A DNA stretch of 64,000 nt from Cellvibrio sp. UBA7661 (lineage in GTDB: Bacteria; Pseudomonadota; Gammaproteobacteria; Pseudomonadales; Cellvibrionaceae): assembly GCA_002483365.1 (NCBI GenBank), contig DLHT01000013.1, positions 1-64,000 of the forward strand. The letters run 5' to 3'. Made by a program: the position numbers and the translations under genes. Positions 8,783 to 17,324 of this stretch are shown piece after piece. The notes below the pieces were generated by a model. That model searched no databases. It was given only the letters and a program-made list of their open reading frames with translations, and was not told the origin of the DNA. Positions within the stretch are counted from its first letter, which is position 1. Every line of letters begins with the position of its first letter.

Positions 8783-8968
8783 ATGTCTAAGAAAATGATT
8801 AAAGTGACCCAGATTAAGAGCACTGCTCACCGTCTGGCGAACCATAAAGCTTGTGTTCGCGGCTTGGGTTTACGTCGCATCGGTCACACTGTGGAAGTTG
8901 AAGATACTCCTTCAGTTCGCGGCATGATCAATGTTGTCAACTATCTGGTTAAGGTAGAAGGAGAATAA
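8783..8968 (+). CDS. rpmD: 50S ribosomal protein L30
   Basis: L30 is a small non-essential large-subunit protein. I place the start at the ATG at 8783 (MSKKMIKVTQIKSTAHRL, 61 residues) because GGCGGA at 8770-8775 sits 7 nt upstream and the length then matches the family. An ATG at 8768 would add five residues. Confidence 0.95.
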   Translation: MSKKMIKVTQIKSTAHRLANHKACVRGLGLRRIGHTVEVEDTPSVRGMINVVNYLVKVEGE

Positions 8969-8969
8969 G

Positions 8970-9404
8970 ATGCGTCTGAATACTCTAAGTCCTGCGCCCG
9001 GTCGAGTTCACGCTAAAAAACGTGTTGGCCGTGGTATAGGTAGCGGTTTAGGTAAAACTGCCGGTCGTGGCCATAAAGGGTTGAAGTCTCGTTCTGGTGG
9101 TACAGTCAGGCCTGGATTTGAAGGCGGTCAAATGCCTTTGCATATTCGTTTGCCAAAATACGGTTTTACTTCTCGTGTTAGCTTGGTAACTGCAGAAATT
9201 CGCTTGTCTGAATTAAATGCTGTTGCTGGTTCAATAGTAGATATTGAAACCTTAAAACAAGCAGGCCTTATAAGCTCTGTTATCAGGCGTGTGAAGATTT
9301 TTGCTTCTGGCGAAGTAAAAAAAGCTGTCACTGTAAAAGGCCTATCTGTAACGAAAGGTGCTAAAGCAGCGATTCAAGCCGCTGGCGGATCCGTAGAAGA
9401 GTAA
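8970..9404 (+). CDS. rplO: 50S ribosomal protein L15
   Basis: L15 is a late-assembly 23S binding protein. The 144-residue product has the glycine- and arginine-rich N-terminal extension (GRGIGSGLGKTAGRGHKG) and FEGGQMPLHIRLPKYGF. It starts 1 nt after rpmD. Confidence 0.97.
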   Translation: MRLNTLSPAPGRVHAKKRVGRGIGSGLGKTAGRGHKGLKSRSGGTVRPGFEGGQMPLHIRLPKYGFTSRVSLVTAEIRLSELNAVAGSIVDIETLKQAGLISSVIRRVKIFASGEVKKAVTVKGLSVTKGAKAAIQAAGGSVEE

Positions 9405-9414
9405 CGAGGCTCGA

Positions 9415-10752
9415 ATGGCAACTCCAGGTAATCTGCCATTAGCAAATCAAAGAGGCTTGGGTGAGCTTTGGGCTCGCCTTCGCTTCTTGTTTTTGGCAAT
9501 CGTGATTTATCGTATTGGTACTCACATTCCAGTACCGGGTTTAGATCCAGAGAGAATTGCTAATCTGTTCAATCAAAATCAAGGAACCATCCTTGGCATG
9601 TTTAACATGTTCTCTGGTGGTGCCTTGGAGCGGATGAGCATCCTCGCTTTAGGTATCATGCCTTATATATCTGCATCGATTATTATGCAGTTGCTAACAG
9701 CTGTTACTCCTTCCTTGGAACAGTTGAAAAAAGAGGGTGATGCTGGTCGCCGTAAGATCAATCAATACACTCGATACTTTACGGTGGTTTTGGCTAGTGT
9801 CCAAGCTCTCGCAATGGCTGTAAGTTTTTCATCTTATGCTTTCGGTGGCGAGCCTGATTTCTCATATTACTTTATTGCAGTAGTTTCACTAGTTACTGGT
9901 GCAGTATTTATGATGTGGCTGGGTGAGCAAGTAACTGAAAGAGGCATTGGTAACGGCATTTCTATGCTGATCTTTGCAGGAATTGTTGCTGGTATCCCTA
10001 GTGCAATAGGCCAAGCGTTTGAAAGTGCAAGACAAGGTGATTTGCATATTATTGCTTTGTTGATTGTCACGATCTTGGCGATAGCGGTTATTTGGTTTGT
10101 AGTGCGGATTGAGCGTGGTCAGCGTCGCATTACAATTAATTACGCTAAGCGTCAGCAAGGGCGTCAGGGCTACTCTGCTCAGAGCAGTCATCTTCCATTA
10201 AAAATCAACATGGCGGGTGTTATCCCAGCAATTTTTGCTAGTAGTATATTGCTGTTTCCTGCATCAATCGCGCAATGGTTCGGTCAAGGTGGAGAAGGAG
10301 TAGTAAGTGAGATATTGCAAGAACTTGCACTCAATATCGGTCCTGGGCAGCCATTGTATATTTTGTTTTTTGCTGGCTTGATTACATTTTTCTGTTTCTT
10401 CTACACGGCTTTAATGTTCAATCCTAAAGAAGTTGCAGATAATTTGAAGAAATCGGGTGCTTACATACCGGGTATTCGCCCAGGTGAGCACTCGGCTAAA
10501 TATATTGATGGTGTTCTGACTCGGTTAACCGTTGTTGGTGCTATCTATATGTCGGCAGTTTGCTTGTTGCCTGAGTTCCTTGTAGTTGCCACTGGTGTGC
10601 CATTCTACTTGGGCGGAACTTCACTACTCATTGTGGTAGTTGTTGTTATGGACTTTATGTCTCAGGTCCAGGCTCACTTGATGTCTCATCAGTATGAATC
10701 GTTGATGAAGAAGTCAAATTTGAAAGGATATGGCAGTGGTAACGCGCGCTAA
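9415..10752 (+). CDS. secY: Protein translocase subunit SecY
   Basis: SecY is the inner-membrane channel that exports unfolded proteins with SecE, SecG and SecA. The 445-residue product has ten predicted membrane segments. It contains the family motifs GIMPYISASIIMQLL, the lateral-gate region LGEQVTERGIGNGIS and the cytosolic loop GIRPGEHSAKYIDGVL. It lies 10 nt after rplO, the usual place in the spc operon. Confidence 0.98.
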   Translation: MATPGNLPLANQRGLGELWARLRFLFLAIVIYRIGTHIPVPGLDPERIANLFNQNQGTILGMFNMFSGGALERMSILALGIMPYISASIIMQLLTAVTPSLEQLKKEGDAGRRKINQYTRYFTVVLASVQALAMAVSFSSYAFGGEPDFSYYFIAVVSLVTGAVFMMWLGEQVTERGIGNGISMLIFAGIVAGIPSAIGQAFESARQGDLHIIALLIVTILAIAVIWFVVRIERGQRRITINYAKRQQGRQGYSAQSSHLPLKINMAGVIPAIFASSILLFPASIAQWFGQGGEGVVSEILQELALNIGPGQPLYILFFAGLITFFCFFYTALMFNPKEVADNLKKSGAYIPGIRPGEHSAKYIDGVLTRLTVVGAIYMSAVCLLPEFLVVATGVPFYLGGTSLLIVVVVVMDFMSQVQAHLMSHQYESLMKKSNLKGYGSGNAR

Positions 10753-10774
10753 TCCGCGATATTGAGGTTGAATT

Positions 10775-10891
10775 ATGAAAGTTCGTGCATCTGTTAAAAA
10801 AATTTGTCGCAATTGCAAAATGGTGCGTCGCAACGGTGTTCTACGTGTAATTTGCAACGTTGAGCCGCGCCATAAGCAGCGTCAAGGCTAA
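10775..10891 (+). CDS. rpmJ: 50S ribosomal protein L36
   Basis: A 38-codon gene: ATG at 10775, stop TAA at 10889-10891. The product MKVRASVKKICRNCKMVRR... ends PRHKQRQG and is the standard short L36. It keeps the zinc ligands Cys11, Cys14, Cys27 and His33, so it is the zinc-binding form. TTGAGG upstream gives a Shine-Dalgarno. It closes the spc operon. Confidence 0.96.
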   Translation: MKVRASVKKICRNCKMVRRNGVLRVICNVEPRHKQRQG

Positions 10892-10918
10892 TACTTAATA
10901 CTTCAAGGTTGAAATCAA

Positions 10919-10958
10919 GGCAGGTGTGTCACATTGTGACTTCCTGCCTGTTCTTTTC
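10919..10958 (+). terminator. Hairpin with T-rich tail after rpmJ
   Basis: Outer stem GGCAGG (10919-10924) pairs with CCTGCC (10943-10948), and inner stem GTCAC pairs with GTGAC around an ATT loop. The tail TGTTCTTTTCT follows. It is an interrupted stem, so termination between spc and alpha operons is probably partial. Confidence 0.6.
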
Positions 10959-11026
10959 TACCATATGAAAAATAAGTATTGCCAAAAGGGGGCGTTGACT
11001 GTCGTCGAGTAAGAAATTTTCGGCTA

Positions 11027-11055
11027 TTGCTTTATGGTGTATTTGCGGCTATTCT
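11027..11055 (+). promoter_or_regulatory. Probable promoter of the alpha operon
   Basis: TTGCTT (11027-11032), a 17-bp spacer and TATTCT (11050-11055) are followed by the GC-rich discriminator GCGCGCC. That combination is typical of stringently controlled ribosomal promoters. The predicted start near 11062 gives a leader of about 70 nt before rpsM, where S4 autoregulation acts in E. coli; I cannot confirm the pseudoknot here. Confidence 0.6.
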
Positions 11056-11133
11056 GCGCGCCTTTTGTTCAGGGGGCGAGGGTGGTGCTTACGCTGTCAA
11101 CGCTGCAATTTATGTGTTACTGGAGTAATTTGA

Positions 11134-11490
11134 ATGGCTCGTATTGCTGGTGTAAACATACCAGATAACAAACACGCCGTTATCTCATTGACTTATGTGT
11201 ATGGGATTGGCCGTACCACAGCCAAGCAAATCTGTGCTGCTACTGGCATTGCTGAAGATGTAAAAATCGGCACATTGTCAGAAGATCAGATGGATGCTAT
11301 CCGTGCTGAGGTTGCTAAGCGCACCGTAGAGGGTGACTTGCGTCGTGTAATATCTATGAATATTAAGCGCTTGATGGATTTGGGATGCTACCGTGGCCTG
11401 CGCCATCGTCGTGGCTTACCTCTTCGTGGTCAGCGCACCAAAACGAACGCTCGTACCCGTAAAGGCCCACGTAAGCCTATTAAGAAATAA
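11134..11490 (+). CDS. rpsM: 30S ribosomal protein S13
   Basis: S13 contacts P-site tRNA and forms intersubunit bridges. The 118-residue product begins MARIAGVNIPDNKHAV and contains LRHRRGLPLRGQRTKTNART, the tRNA-contacting tail. It is the first gene of the alpha operon. Confidence 0.98.
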   Translation: MARIAGVNIPDNKHAVISLTYVYGIGRTTAKQICAATGIAEDVKIGTLSEDQMDAIRAEVAKRTVEGDLRRVISMNIKRLMDLGCYRGLRHRRGLPLRGQRTKTNARTRKGPRKPIKK

Positions 11491-11546
11491 TTCTTGCTTA
11501 CGACTTTCATTCACTTACGGTAACAAATTAGTAGGAAGAAATTGCT

Positions 11547-11942
11547 ATGGCGAAGCCAAGTAATAAAACCACAGCCAAGAAAAAAGTTAAAAAGACGGTG
11601 ATCGATGGTGTAGCGCACATCCACGCTTCTTTTAACAATACCATCGTTACTATCACTGATCGCCAAGGTAATGCACTTGCTTGGGCTACCTCTGGTGGTT
11701 CTGGTTTCCGTGGTTCACGTAAAAGTACACCTTTTGCTGCTCAGGTTGCTGCTGAGCGGGCTGGTGAGGCAGCAAAAGAGTATGGTTTGAAAAACCTCGA
11801 TGTCGAAGTTAAAGGCCCTGGCCCAGGTCGTGAATCTGCGGTACGCGCACTTAACAATGTTGGTTACAAAATTACTAACATTACTGACGTAACACCGATT
11901 CCTCACAACGGCTGCCGTCCGCCGAAGAAACGTCGTGTGTAA
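11547..11942 (+). CDS. rpsK: 30S ribosomal protein S11
   Basis: S11 forms the platform wall near the exit-site mRNA. The 131-residue product has HASFNNTIVTITDRQGN and ends PHNGCRPPKKRRV, both standard. The gap after rpsM is 56 nt, with no terminator. Confidence 0.98.
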   Translation: MAKPSNKTTAKKKVKKTVIDGVAHIHASFNNTIVTITDRQGNALAWATSGGSGFRGSRKSTPFAAQVAAERAGEAAKEYGLKNLDVEVKGPGPGRESAVRALNNVGYKITNITDVTPIPHNGCRPPKKRRV

Positions 11943-11955
11943 AGGGGAGTAGATA

Positions 11956-12576
11956 ATGGCTCGTTATATTGGTCCAACTTGTAAGCTGTCGCGTCGTGAA
12001 GGCACTGATCTTTTCCTGAAAAGTGGTGCGCGCGCATTAGACTCAAAATGTAAGATTGAAACTGCACCTGGCCAGCATGGTCAACGTCGTGGTCGTTTAT
12101 CAGACTATGGTGTGCAGTTACGTGAAAAACAAAAAGTACGTCGCATTTACGGAATTCTGGAAAAGCAATTCCGCGGCTATTACAAAGAAGCAGCTCGTCG
12201 TAAAGGTGCAACTGGTGAAAACCTGTTGAAGCTTTTGGAGGCTCGCTTAGATAACGTTGTGTATCGCATGGGGTTCGGCTCTACTCGTGCTGAATCGCGT
12301 CAATTAGTCTCTCACAAAGCAATTAGTGTGAATGGTAGAACAGTTAACATCGCTTCATTCCAAGTGGCTGCTGGCGACGTTATTGCTGTTCGTGAAAAAG
12401 CTAAAAAGCAATTGCGTGTACAGAACGCTTTAAACCTTGCTGGCCAGCGCAGTAATGTTGAGTGGGTAGATGTAAATAGTGAAAAGAAGGAAGGCGTTTT
12501 CAAACGTGTTCCTGATCGCATTGATTTACCTGCGGACATCAACGAAAACCTCATCGTCGAACTTTATTCTAAGTAA
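11956..12576 (+). CDS. rpsD: 30S ribosomal protein S4
   Basis: S4 nucleates 16S 5'-domain assembly and represses the alpha operon in E. coli. The 206-residue product has the N-terminal helical domain and an S4 RNA-binding fold (LEARLDNVVYRMGFGSTRAE). It has only two N-terminal cysteines (near positions 9 and 32), so the four-cysteine zinc knuckle is not complete. Confidence 0.98.
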   Translation: MARYIGPTCKLSRREGTDLFLKSGARALDSKCKIETAPGQHGQRRGRLSDYGVQLREKQKVRRIYGILEKQFRGYYKEAARRKGATGENLLKLLEARLDNVVYRMGFGSTRAESRQLVSHKAISVNGRTVNIASFQVAAGDVIAVREKAKKQLRVQNALNLAGQRSNVEWVDVNSEKKEGVFKRVPDRIDLPADINENLIVELYSK

Positions 12577-12602
12577 ACGACGAGTTGCTAACAGGTGTGG
12601 CT

Positions 12603-13589
12603 ATGCAGACAGCAGTAAACGAATTTTTAACTCCTCGTCATATCGATGTTTCAGAAAGCGGCCCTACGCGCGCGCGCGTAGTGCTGGAGCCGTTGGAGCG
12701 TGGATTTGGGCATACTTTAGGAAATGCATTGCGTCGTATTCTGCTTTCTTCTATGGCTGGCTGTGCCATTACAGAAGTAGAGATTGACGGTGTGTTGCAT
12801 GAGTACAGCGCTATTGAAGGTGTGCGGGAGGATGTTATTGAAATCCTCCTTAATCTGAAAGGTGTAGCTGTAATTATGCACGGTAAGGATCATGCAGTAT
12901 TGACGCTGACTAAAAAAGGTCCCGGTGTTGTTACTGCTGCTGACATTCAGGTTGACCACGATGTGGAGATTAAGAACCCAGATCATGTGATTGCAAATAT
13001 CACTGGCAATTCTGAATTAAAAATGCGCCTTACTGTTGCTCGTGGTCGTGGCTACCAACCTGCTGATAATCGTCGTCGTGATGATGATGAGAGTCGTGCT
13101 ATTGGTCGTTTGCAATTGGATGCATCTTTCAGCCCTGTAAAGCGTCTTGCTTACAGCGTAGAGAGTGCTCGTGTTGAGCAACGCACTGACTTGGATAAGC
13201 TGATTCTGGACTTGGAAACCAATGGTACCATTGACCCAGAAGAAGCTATTCGTCGTGCAGCAACTATTTTGCAACAACAGCTTGCTGTGTTTGTAGATCT
13301 GGAAGGTGAGAAACAATCAGCACCAGAACAAAAAGAAGAAGCGATTGATCCTATTCTTTTGCGTCCTGTTGATGATCTTGAGCTTACTGTCCGTTCTGCG
13401 AACTGCCTGAAAGCAGAGAACATTTACTATATTGGTGATTTGATTCAACGTACAGAAGTCGAACTGTTGAAGACTCCAAATTTAGGTAAGAAATCTCTTA
13501 CAGAAATTAAGGATGTTCTTGCATCTCGCGGTTTGTCGTTGGGTATGCGTTTGGAAAATTGGCCTCCTGCCAGTTTGAGAAACGATTAA
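12603..13589 (+). CDS. rpoA: DNA-directed RNA polymerase subunit alpha
   Basis: The alpha subunit assembles RNA polymerase and contacts UP elements and activators. The product is 328 residues from the ATG at 12603 (MQTAVNEFLTPRHIDV), which has AGGTG 5 nt upstream; an earlier in-frame TTG at 12585 is unlikely. The N-terminal domain has GHTLGNALRRILLSS, and the C-terminal domain has RSANCLKAENIYYIGDL with the helix-hairpin-helix GKKSLTEIKDVL. Confidence 0.98.
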   Translation: MQTAVNEFLTPRHIDVSESGPTRARVVLEPLERGFGHTLGNALRRILLSSMAGCAITEVEIDGVLHEYSAIEGVREDVIEILLNLKGVAVIMHGKDHAVLTLTKKGPGVVTAADIQVDHDVEIKNPDHVIANITGNSELKMRLTVARGRGYQPADNRRRDDDESRAIGRLQLDASFSPVKRLAYSVESARVEQRTDLDKLILDLETNGTIDPEEAIRRAATILQQQLAVFVDLEGEKQSAPEQKEEAIDPILLRPVDDLELTVRSANCLKAENIYYIGDLIQRTEVELLKTPNLGKKSLTEIKDVLASRGLSLGMRLENWPPASLRND

Positions 13590-13599
13590 GTAAAGATAA

Positions 13600-13640
13600 A
13601 ACAGCCTGCCACTGATACATTAGTGGCAGGCTGTTTTTAT
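13600..13640 (+). terminator. Strong intrinsic terminator between rpoA and rplQ
   Basis: A perfect 13-bp stem (ACAGCCTGCCACT at 13601-13613, AGTGGCAGGCTGT at 13622-13634) with an 8-nt loop is followed by a T run. It should end most transcripts after rpoA, whereas E. coli reads through to rplQ. Confidence 0.9.
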
Positions 13641-13644
13641 TATT

Positions 13645-13676
13645 AGTTCACCCGTGAACTCACTTCGGTGCGGGTG
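13645..13676 (+). promoter_or_regulatory. Mutually exclusive hairpins in the rplQ leader
   Basis: AGTTCAC (13645-13651) and GTGAACT (13654-13660) form one inverted repeat. The overlapping CACCCG (13650-13655) can instead pair with CGGGTG (13671-13676), with a CAC-TTCG-GTG tetraloop hairpin inside. The two folds compete for the same bases. A regulatory role for rplQ is inference. Confidence 0.4.
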
Positions 13677-13722
13677 GTTAACGAGATTGCTAATAGCAAT
13701 CCATTTTTGAAGGTAATTCCTC

Positions 13723-14115
13723 ATGCGTCATAAACTAAGTGGTCGTCAGTTAGGCCGTAATGCTGCTCACCGTAAAGCTATGTTTCGTAACATGGTAATT
13801 TCTTTGGTTGAGCATGAATTAATTAAAACTACTTTACCAAAGGCAAAAGAGTTACGCCGTTTTGCTGAGCCTTTGATTACTTTGGCTAAAGTAGATAGCG
13901 TTGCTAATCGTCGCTTGGCTTTTGCTCGATTGAACAGCAAAGAAGCTGTGGGCAAGCTATTTAGCCAGCTTGGTCCGCGTTACAATGCTCGTCCAGGTGG
14001 CTACGTTCGTATTTTAAAATGCGGCTTCCGTGCAGGTGATAAAGCGCCAATGGCATACGTTGAGTTGGTTGATCGTCCTGCAAAGGCTGTTGACTCGGCA
14101 ATAGATGCTGAATAA
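13723..14115 (+). CDS. rplQ: 50S ribosomal protein L17
   Basis: L17 is located near the tunnel exit. The 130-residue product begins MRHKLSGRQLGRNAAHRKAM and contains KCGFRAGDKAPMAYVELVDR. It is separated from rpoA by 133 nt holding a strong terminator, so it needs read-through or its own promoter. Confidence 0.98.
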   Translation: MRHKLSGRQLGRNAAHRKAMFRNMVISLVEHELIKTTLPKAKELRRFAEPLITLAKVDSVANRRLAFARLNSKEAVGKLFSQLGPRYNARPGGYVRILKCGFRAGDKAPMAYVELVDRPAKAVDSAIDAE

Positions 14116-14138
14116 TTTGCAGATTATTCTGTCAAACA

Positions 14139-14175
14139 AAAAAGCCAAGCAGTAATGCTTGGCTTTTTTGTTTTT
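14139..14175 (+). terminator. Bidirectional terminator after rplQ
   Basis: AAAAGCCAAGCA (14140-14151) and TGCTTGGCTTTT (14156-14167) form a 12-bp stem with a GTAA loop. It is flanked by A and T runs, so it can serve rplQ on the plus strand and transcripts coming from uvrA on the minus strand. Confidence 0.9.
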
Positions 14176-14228
14176 ATGCGTTGTGTATATTTAAAGCAAA
14201 GCACTGATATGTTCGCTATGGTCAATGT

Positions 14229-14269
14229 CTTACAAAGATTTCAGCAATTGCCGACTATTTTACTAATAC
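14229..14269 (+). promoter_or_regulatory. Promoter-like region with a CTTACA half-site
   Basis: TAATAC at 14264-14269 can act as a -10 box with a poor -35. CTTACA at 14229-14234 matches the right half of the GacA/UvrY site TGTAAG-N6-CTTACA, centred roughly 50 bp before the predicted start; the left half is not conserved. It precedes the GGA-rich candidate RNA. Confidence 0.35.
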
Positions 14270-14275
14270 AAAATC

Positions 14276-14461
14276 CGTAAAATGATGATCACAGGGACGC
14301 TAACCGAGAAAGGAAGTTTTGGTTGGAGGATAGAATTTCAGGACGAATTCGATCCAGGGATGTGAAAAACAGATAAGGCATGATGCCAAACGATCAAGAT
14401 GATCGTTTACCCACGCAGGATGCAACGGGGCTTGCAGGATGCAATGCCCCTTTTCTTTTTT
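14276..14461 (+). ncRNA. Candidate Csr/Rsm-type regulatory small RNA
   Basis: This 344-nt gap between rplQ and uvrA holds no gene but has eight GGA trinucleotides (starting at 14295, 14312, 14325, 14328, 14341, 14358, 14418 and 14437), about three times the chance expectation. Several lie in CAGGA contexts between short inverted repeats, as in RsmY/RsmZ/CsrB sponges that bind CsrA/RsmA. Hairpins are visible: GGCA-TGA-TGCC (14377-14387) and AAACGATC/GATCGTTT (14388-14408). The last one (GGGGC at 14427-14431 with GCCCC at 14446-14450) has a GGA loop and ends in an 11-nt T-rich tail, a plus-strand terminator. No plus-strand gene explains that terminator. Function is inferred. Confidence 0.5.
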
Positions 14462-17324
14462 ATGCAGTTATTTTCTTCGATACTCTGCCCTTTTTAGTGG
14501 TTTGTTTTAGCATTGGGGCAAGAAATCTTCCTGTGTGGGAGTAATCGAGTTGAGCTACTTCTTCCGGAGTACCTGTTGCGATTATTTGACCTCCACCACT
14601 TCCTCCTTCCGGGCCTAAATCAACAATCCAATCTGCGGTTTTGATGACATCCAAATTATGTTCAATTACAACCACAGTATTGCCATGGTCGCGCAAACGG
14701 TGCAGCACGTTTAGCAATTGCTGGATATCGTAAAAATGAAGTCCTGTGGTTGGTTCATCCAAAATATAAAGTGTTTTGCCTGTATCGCGTTTGGATAATT
14801 CTTTTGCCAATTTCACTCGCTGTGCTTCGCCACCTGAAAGCGTAGTTGCAGATTGTCCAAGGCAGATATACGAAAGCCCGACATCGATCAATGTTTGCAG
14901 TTTATTGGCGATAGCGGGGACCGCATCGAAAAATGCACGTGCGTCTTCAATTGTCATTCCTAGGACTTCGTTGATATTTTTTCCTTTGTACTTCACGTCG
15001 AGCGTTTCGCGATTGTAGCGTTTGCCTTTGCATACATCGCAGGGAACGTAAACATCTGGCAGAAAGTGCATTTCTACTTTAGTCACGCCATCACCCTGAC
15101 AGGCTTCGCAGCGCCCGCCTTTGACGTTGAAACTGAAACGGCCTGGTTGATAGCCGCGTGAGCGCGATTCCTGGGTGCCTGCAAACAATTCGCGGATAGG
15201 CGTGAAGATTCCAGTGTAGGTTGCTGGGTTAGAGCGCGGCGTGCGGCCAATGGGACTCTGGTCAATATCCACACACTTATCAAATAGCTCAAGTCCTTCA
15301 ATACTGTCATAGGGAGCTGGATCGAGTGTAGTCGCGCCATTGAGTGCGGTTGCTGCCAGTGGGTGAAGTGTTGCGTTAATCAATGTTGATTTGCCAGAAC
15401 CGGACACGCCGGTAACACAGGTCATGAGCCCCACGGGAATCTCCAGCGTTACATTCTGCAAATTGTTGCCCTTTGCGCCAGTCAGGCGCAAAAGGTTCTT
15501 TTTATCAAAAACGTGGCGTTTTGCGGGTATGGCAATTTCACGGGTGCCACTCAGGTATTGGCCTGTAATGGATTCTTTGTTCGCCATGATGGCTTTTACG
15601 TTGCCTTGTGCGATGACCTGACCACCATGAACCCCTGCGCCTGGGCCAATATCAATGACGTGGTCGGCGAGGCGAATGGCATCTTCATCGTGCTCCACCA
15701 CGATTACGGTGTTGCCAATATCGCGTAAGTGCGTAAGGGTTTTGAGTAGGCGCTCGTTATCGCGCTGGTGTAGACCGATAGAAGGTTCGTCGAGGATATA
15801 CATCACGCCTACCAAGCCCGCACCAATCTGGCTGGCGAGACGAATGCGCTGCGCTTCGCCGCCTGACAGTGTTTCTGCGCTGCGATTCAGGGTGAGGTAG
15901 TTCAAGCCGACATCCACCAGAAAGCGGAAGCGGTCGCGTAGCTCTTTCAGGATTTTGTCAGCGATACCCGCCTTGCGCCCGGTAAAGCTGAGCTTCATGT
16001 AGTAGTCATAAGCATCGGCAACGGGCATTTCGGTGATTTTGGGTAGTGGGCGTTCGTCGATAAATACGTTGCGCGCCTCTATGCGCAGGCGGGTACCTTC
16101 ACACTCCGGGCAGGGCTGACTGGATAAAAATTTGGTCAGATCCTCGCGCACCGAGTTGGATTCGGTGTCGCGGTAGCGCCGCTCCATATTGGGGAGCACG
16201 CCTTCAAAGGTATGGCTGCGCTTGTATACATCGCCTCGATCATTGATGTAGTTAAATTCGATAACATCATCACCCGAACCGTAGAGTACCGCCTCGCGCT
16301 GTTTGGCTTTGAGCTTTGCCCAAGGCGTATCGACGTTAAAGCCGTAATGTTTGGCGAGCGATGCCAGCATATGGAAGTAATAGACGTTGCGTTTGTCCCA
16401 GCCGCGAATTGCCCCGTCGGACAGGCTCAAGCTGGTGTCCTGAATGACTTTGTCTTCATCAAAAAATTGATGCACACCCAGGCCATCGCAGGTTGGACAG
16501 GCACCGGCCGGGTTATTGAAGGAGAACAGGCGCGGCTCAAGCTCGGTCAGGCTGTAATCGCAAATGGGGCAGGCGTGTTTGGACGAGAACAGGCGATCGG
16601 GTGCTTCGCCGTCCATGTAGCTGATGCATGCGATACCTTCTGACAGGTTAAGTGCAGTCTCAAACGATTCTGCCAGGCGCAGTTTCAAGTCGTCGCGCAC
16701 CTTGAATCGGTCGATTACGACTTCAATGCTGTGTTTCTTCTTCTTATCTAGTTTGGGTGTGTCGTCCAAATCACACAGAATGCCATCGATACGGGCGCGG
16801 ATAAAACCGTCGCGCTTGAGCTGTTCAAACACATGCAGGTGCTCGCCCTTGCGGTCGCGGATCACCGGCGCAAGCAGCATCAATTTCGTGCCTTCAGCCA
16901 GAGCAAGGGTGGTATCGACCATCTCGCTGATGGTTTGTGCGGTCAGCGGTACGCCATGTTCGGGGCAGCGCGGCTCACCTACGCGGGCATAGAGCAGGCG
17001 CAGGTAGTCGTAAATTTCGGTGATAGTGCCCACAGTGGAGCGCGGGTTGTGCGAGGTGGATTTTTGCTCGATGGAGATCGCCGGGCTCAAGCCCTCGACG
17101 TGATCGACATCGGGTTTTTCCATCATCGATAAAAATTGACGGGCATAAGTGGATAGCGATTCGACATAGCGGCGCTGACCTTCTGCATAGAGCGTATCAA
17201 ATGCCAGCGATGATTTGCCCGAGCCAGACGGGCCGGTGATGACGACCAGTTTGTCGCGTGGAATGTCGAGATCAATATTCTTCAGGTTGTGGGTGCGCGC
17301 ACCCCTAACAATAATTTTATCCAT
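14460..17324 (-). CDS. uvrA: Excinuclease ABC subunit UvrA
   Basis: UvrA recognises bulky DNA lesions and loads UvrB in nucleotide excision repair. The product is 954 residues from the ATG at 17324 (MDKIIVRGARTHNLKNI); an upstream TTG at 17333 would add three residues. There are two ABC ATPase modules: Walker A GPSGSGKSSL near residue 31 and GVSGSGKSTL near 640, each with an LSGGEAQR signature. Zinc fingers are visible as CPIC...CPTC and CEAC...CDVC. No LexA-type box was found in the 228-bp upstream gap shared with the divergent MFS gene. Confidence 0.98.
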   Translation of the reverse strand: MDKIIVRGARTHNLKNIDLDIPRDKLVVITGPSGSGKSSLAFDTLYAEGQRRYVESLSTYARQFLSMMEKPDVDHVEGLSPAISIEQKSTSHNPRSTVGTITEIYDYLRLLYARVGEPRCPEHGVPLTAQTISEMVDTTLALAEGTKLMLLAPVIRDRKGEHLHVFEQLKRDGFIRARIDGILCDLDDTPKLDKKKKHSIEVVIDRFKVRDDLKLRLAESFETALNLSEGIACISYMDGEAPDRLFSSKHACPICDYSLTELEPRLFSFNNPAGACPTCDGLGVHQFFDEDKVIQDTSLSLSDGAIRGWDKRNVYYFHMLASLAKHYGFNVDTPWAKLKAKQREAVLYGSGDDVIEFNYINDRGDVYKRSHTFEGVLPNMERRYRDTESNSVREDLTKFLSSQPCPECEGTRLRIEARNVFIDERPLPKITEMPVADAYDYYMKLSFTGRKAGIADKILKELRDRFRFLVDVGLNYLTLNRSAETLSGGEAQRIRLASQIGAGLVGVMYILDEPSIGLHQRDNERLLKTLTHLRDIGNTVIVVEHDEDAIRLADHVIDIGPGAGVHGGQVIAQGNVKAIMANKESITGQYLSGTREIAIPAKRHVFDKKNLLRLTGAKGNNLQNVTLEIPVGLMTCVTGVSGSGKSTLINATLHPLAATALNGATTLDPAPYDSIEGLELFDKCVDIDQSPIGRTPRSNPATYTGIFTPIRELFAGTQESRSRGYQPGRFSFNVKGGRCEACQGDGVTKVEMHFLPDVYVPCDVCKGKRYNRETLDVKYKGKNINEVLGMTIEDARAFFDAVPAIANKLQTLIDVGLSYICLGQSATTLSGGEAQRVKLAKELSKRDTGKTLYILDEPTTGLHFYDIQQLLNVLHRLRDHGNTVVVIEHNLDVIKTADWIVDLGPEGGSGGGQIIATGTPEEVAQLDYSHTGRFLAPMLKQTTKKGRVSKKITA

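Noticed and set aside
10892..11133. TTGACT at 10995-11000 as the alpha operon -35 box
   Set aside because: No acceptable -10 lies 16-18 bp downstream; the TTGCTT/TATTCT pair with a GC-rich discriminator is a better fit.
1..14115. rRNA or tRNA genes near the ribosomal protein operons
   Set aside because: No cloverleaf with TTCRA arm or rRNA-like conserved segment was found; all long stretches are accounted for by protein genes.
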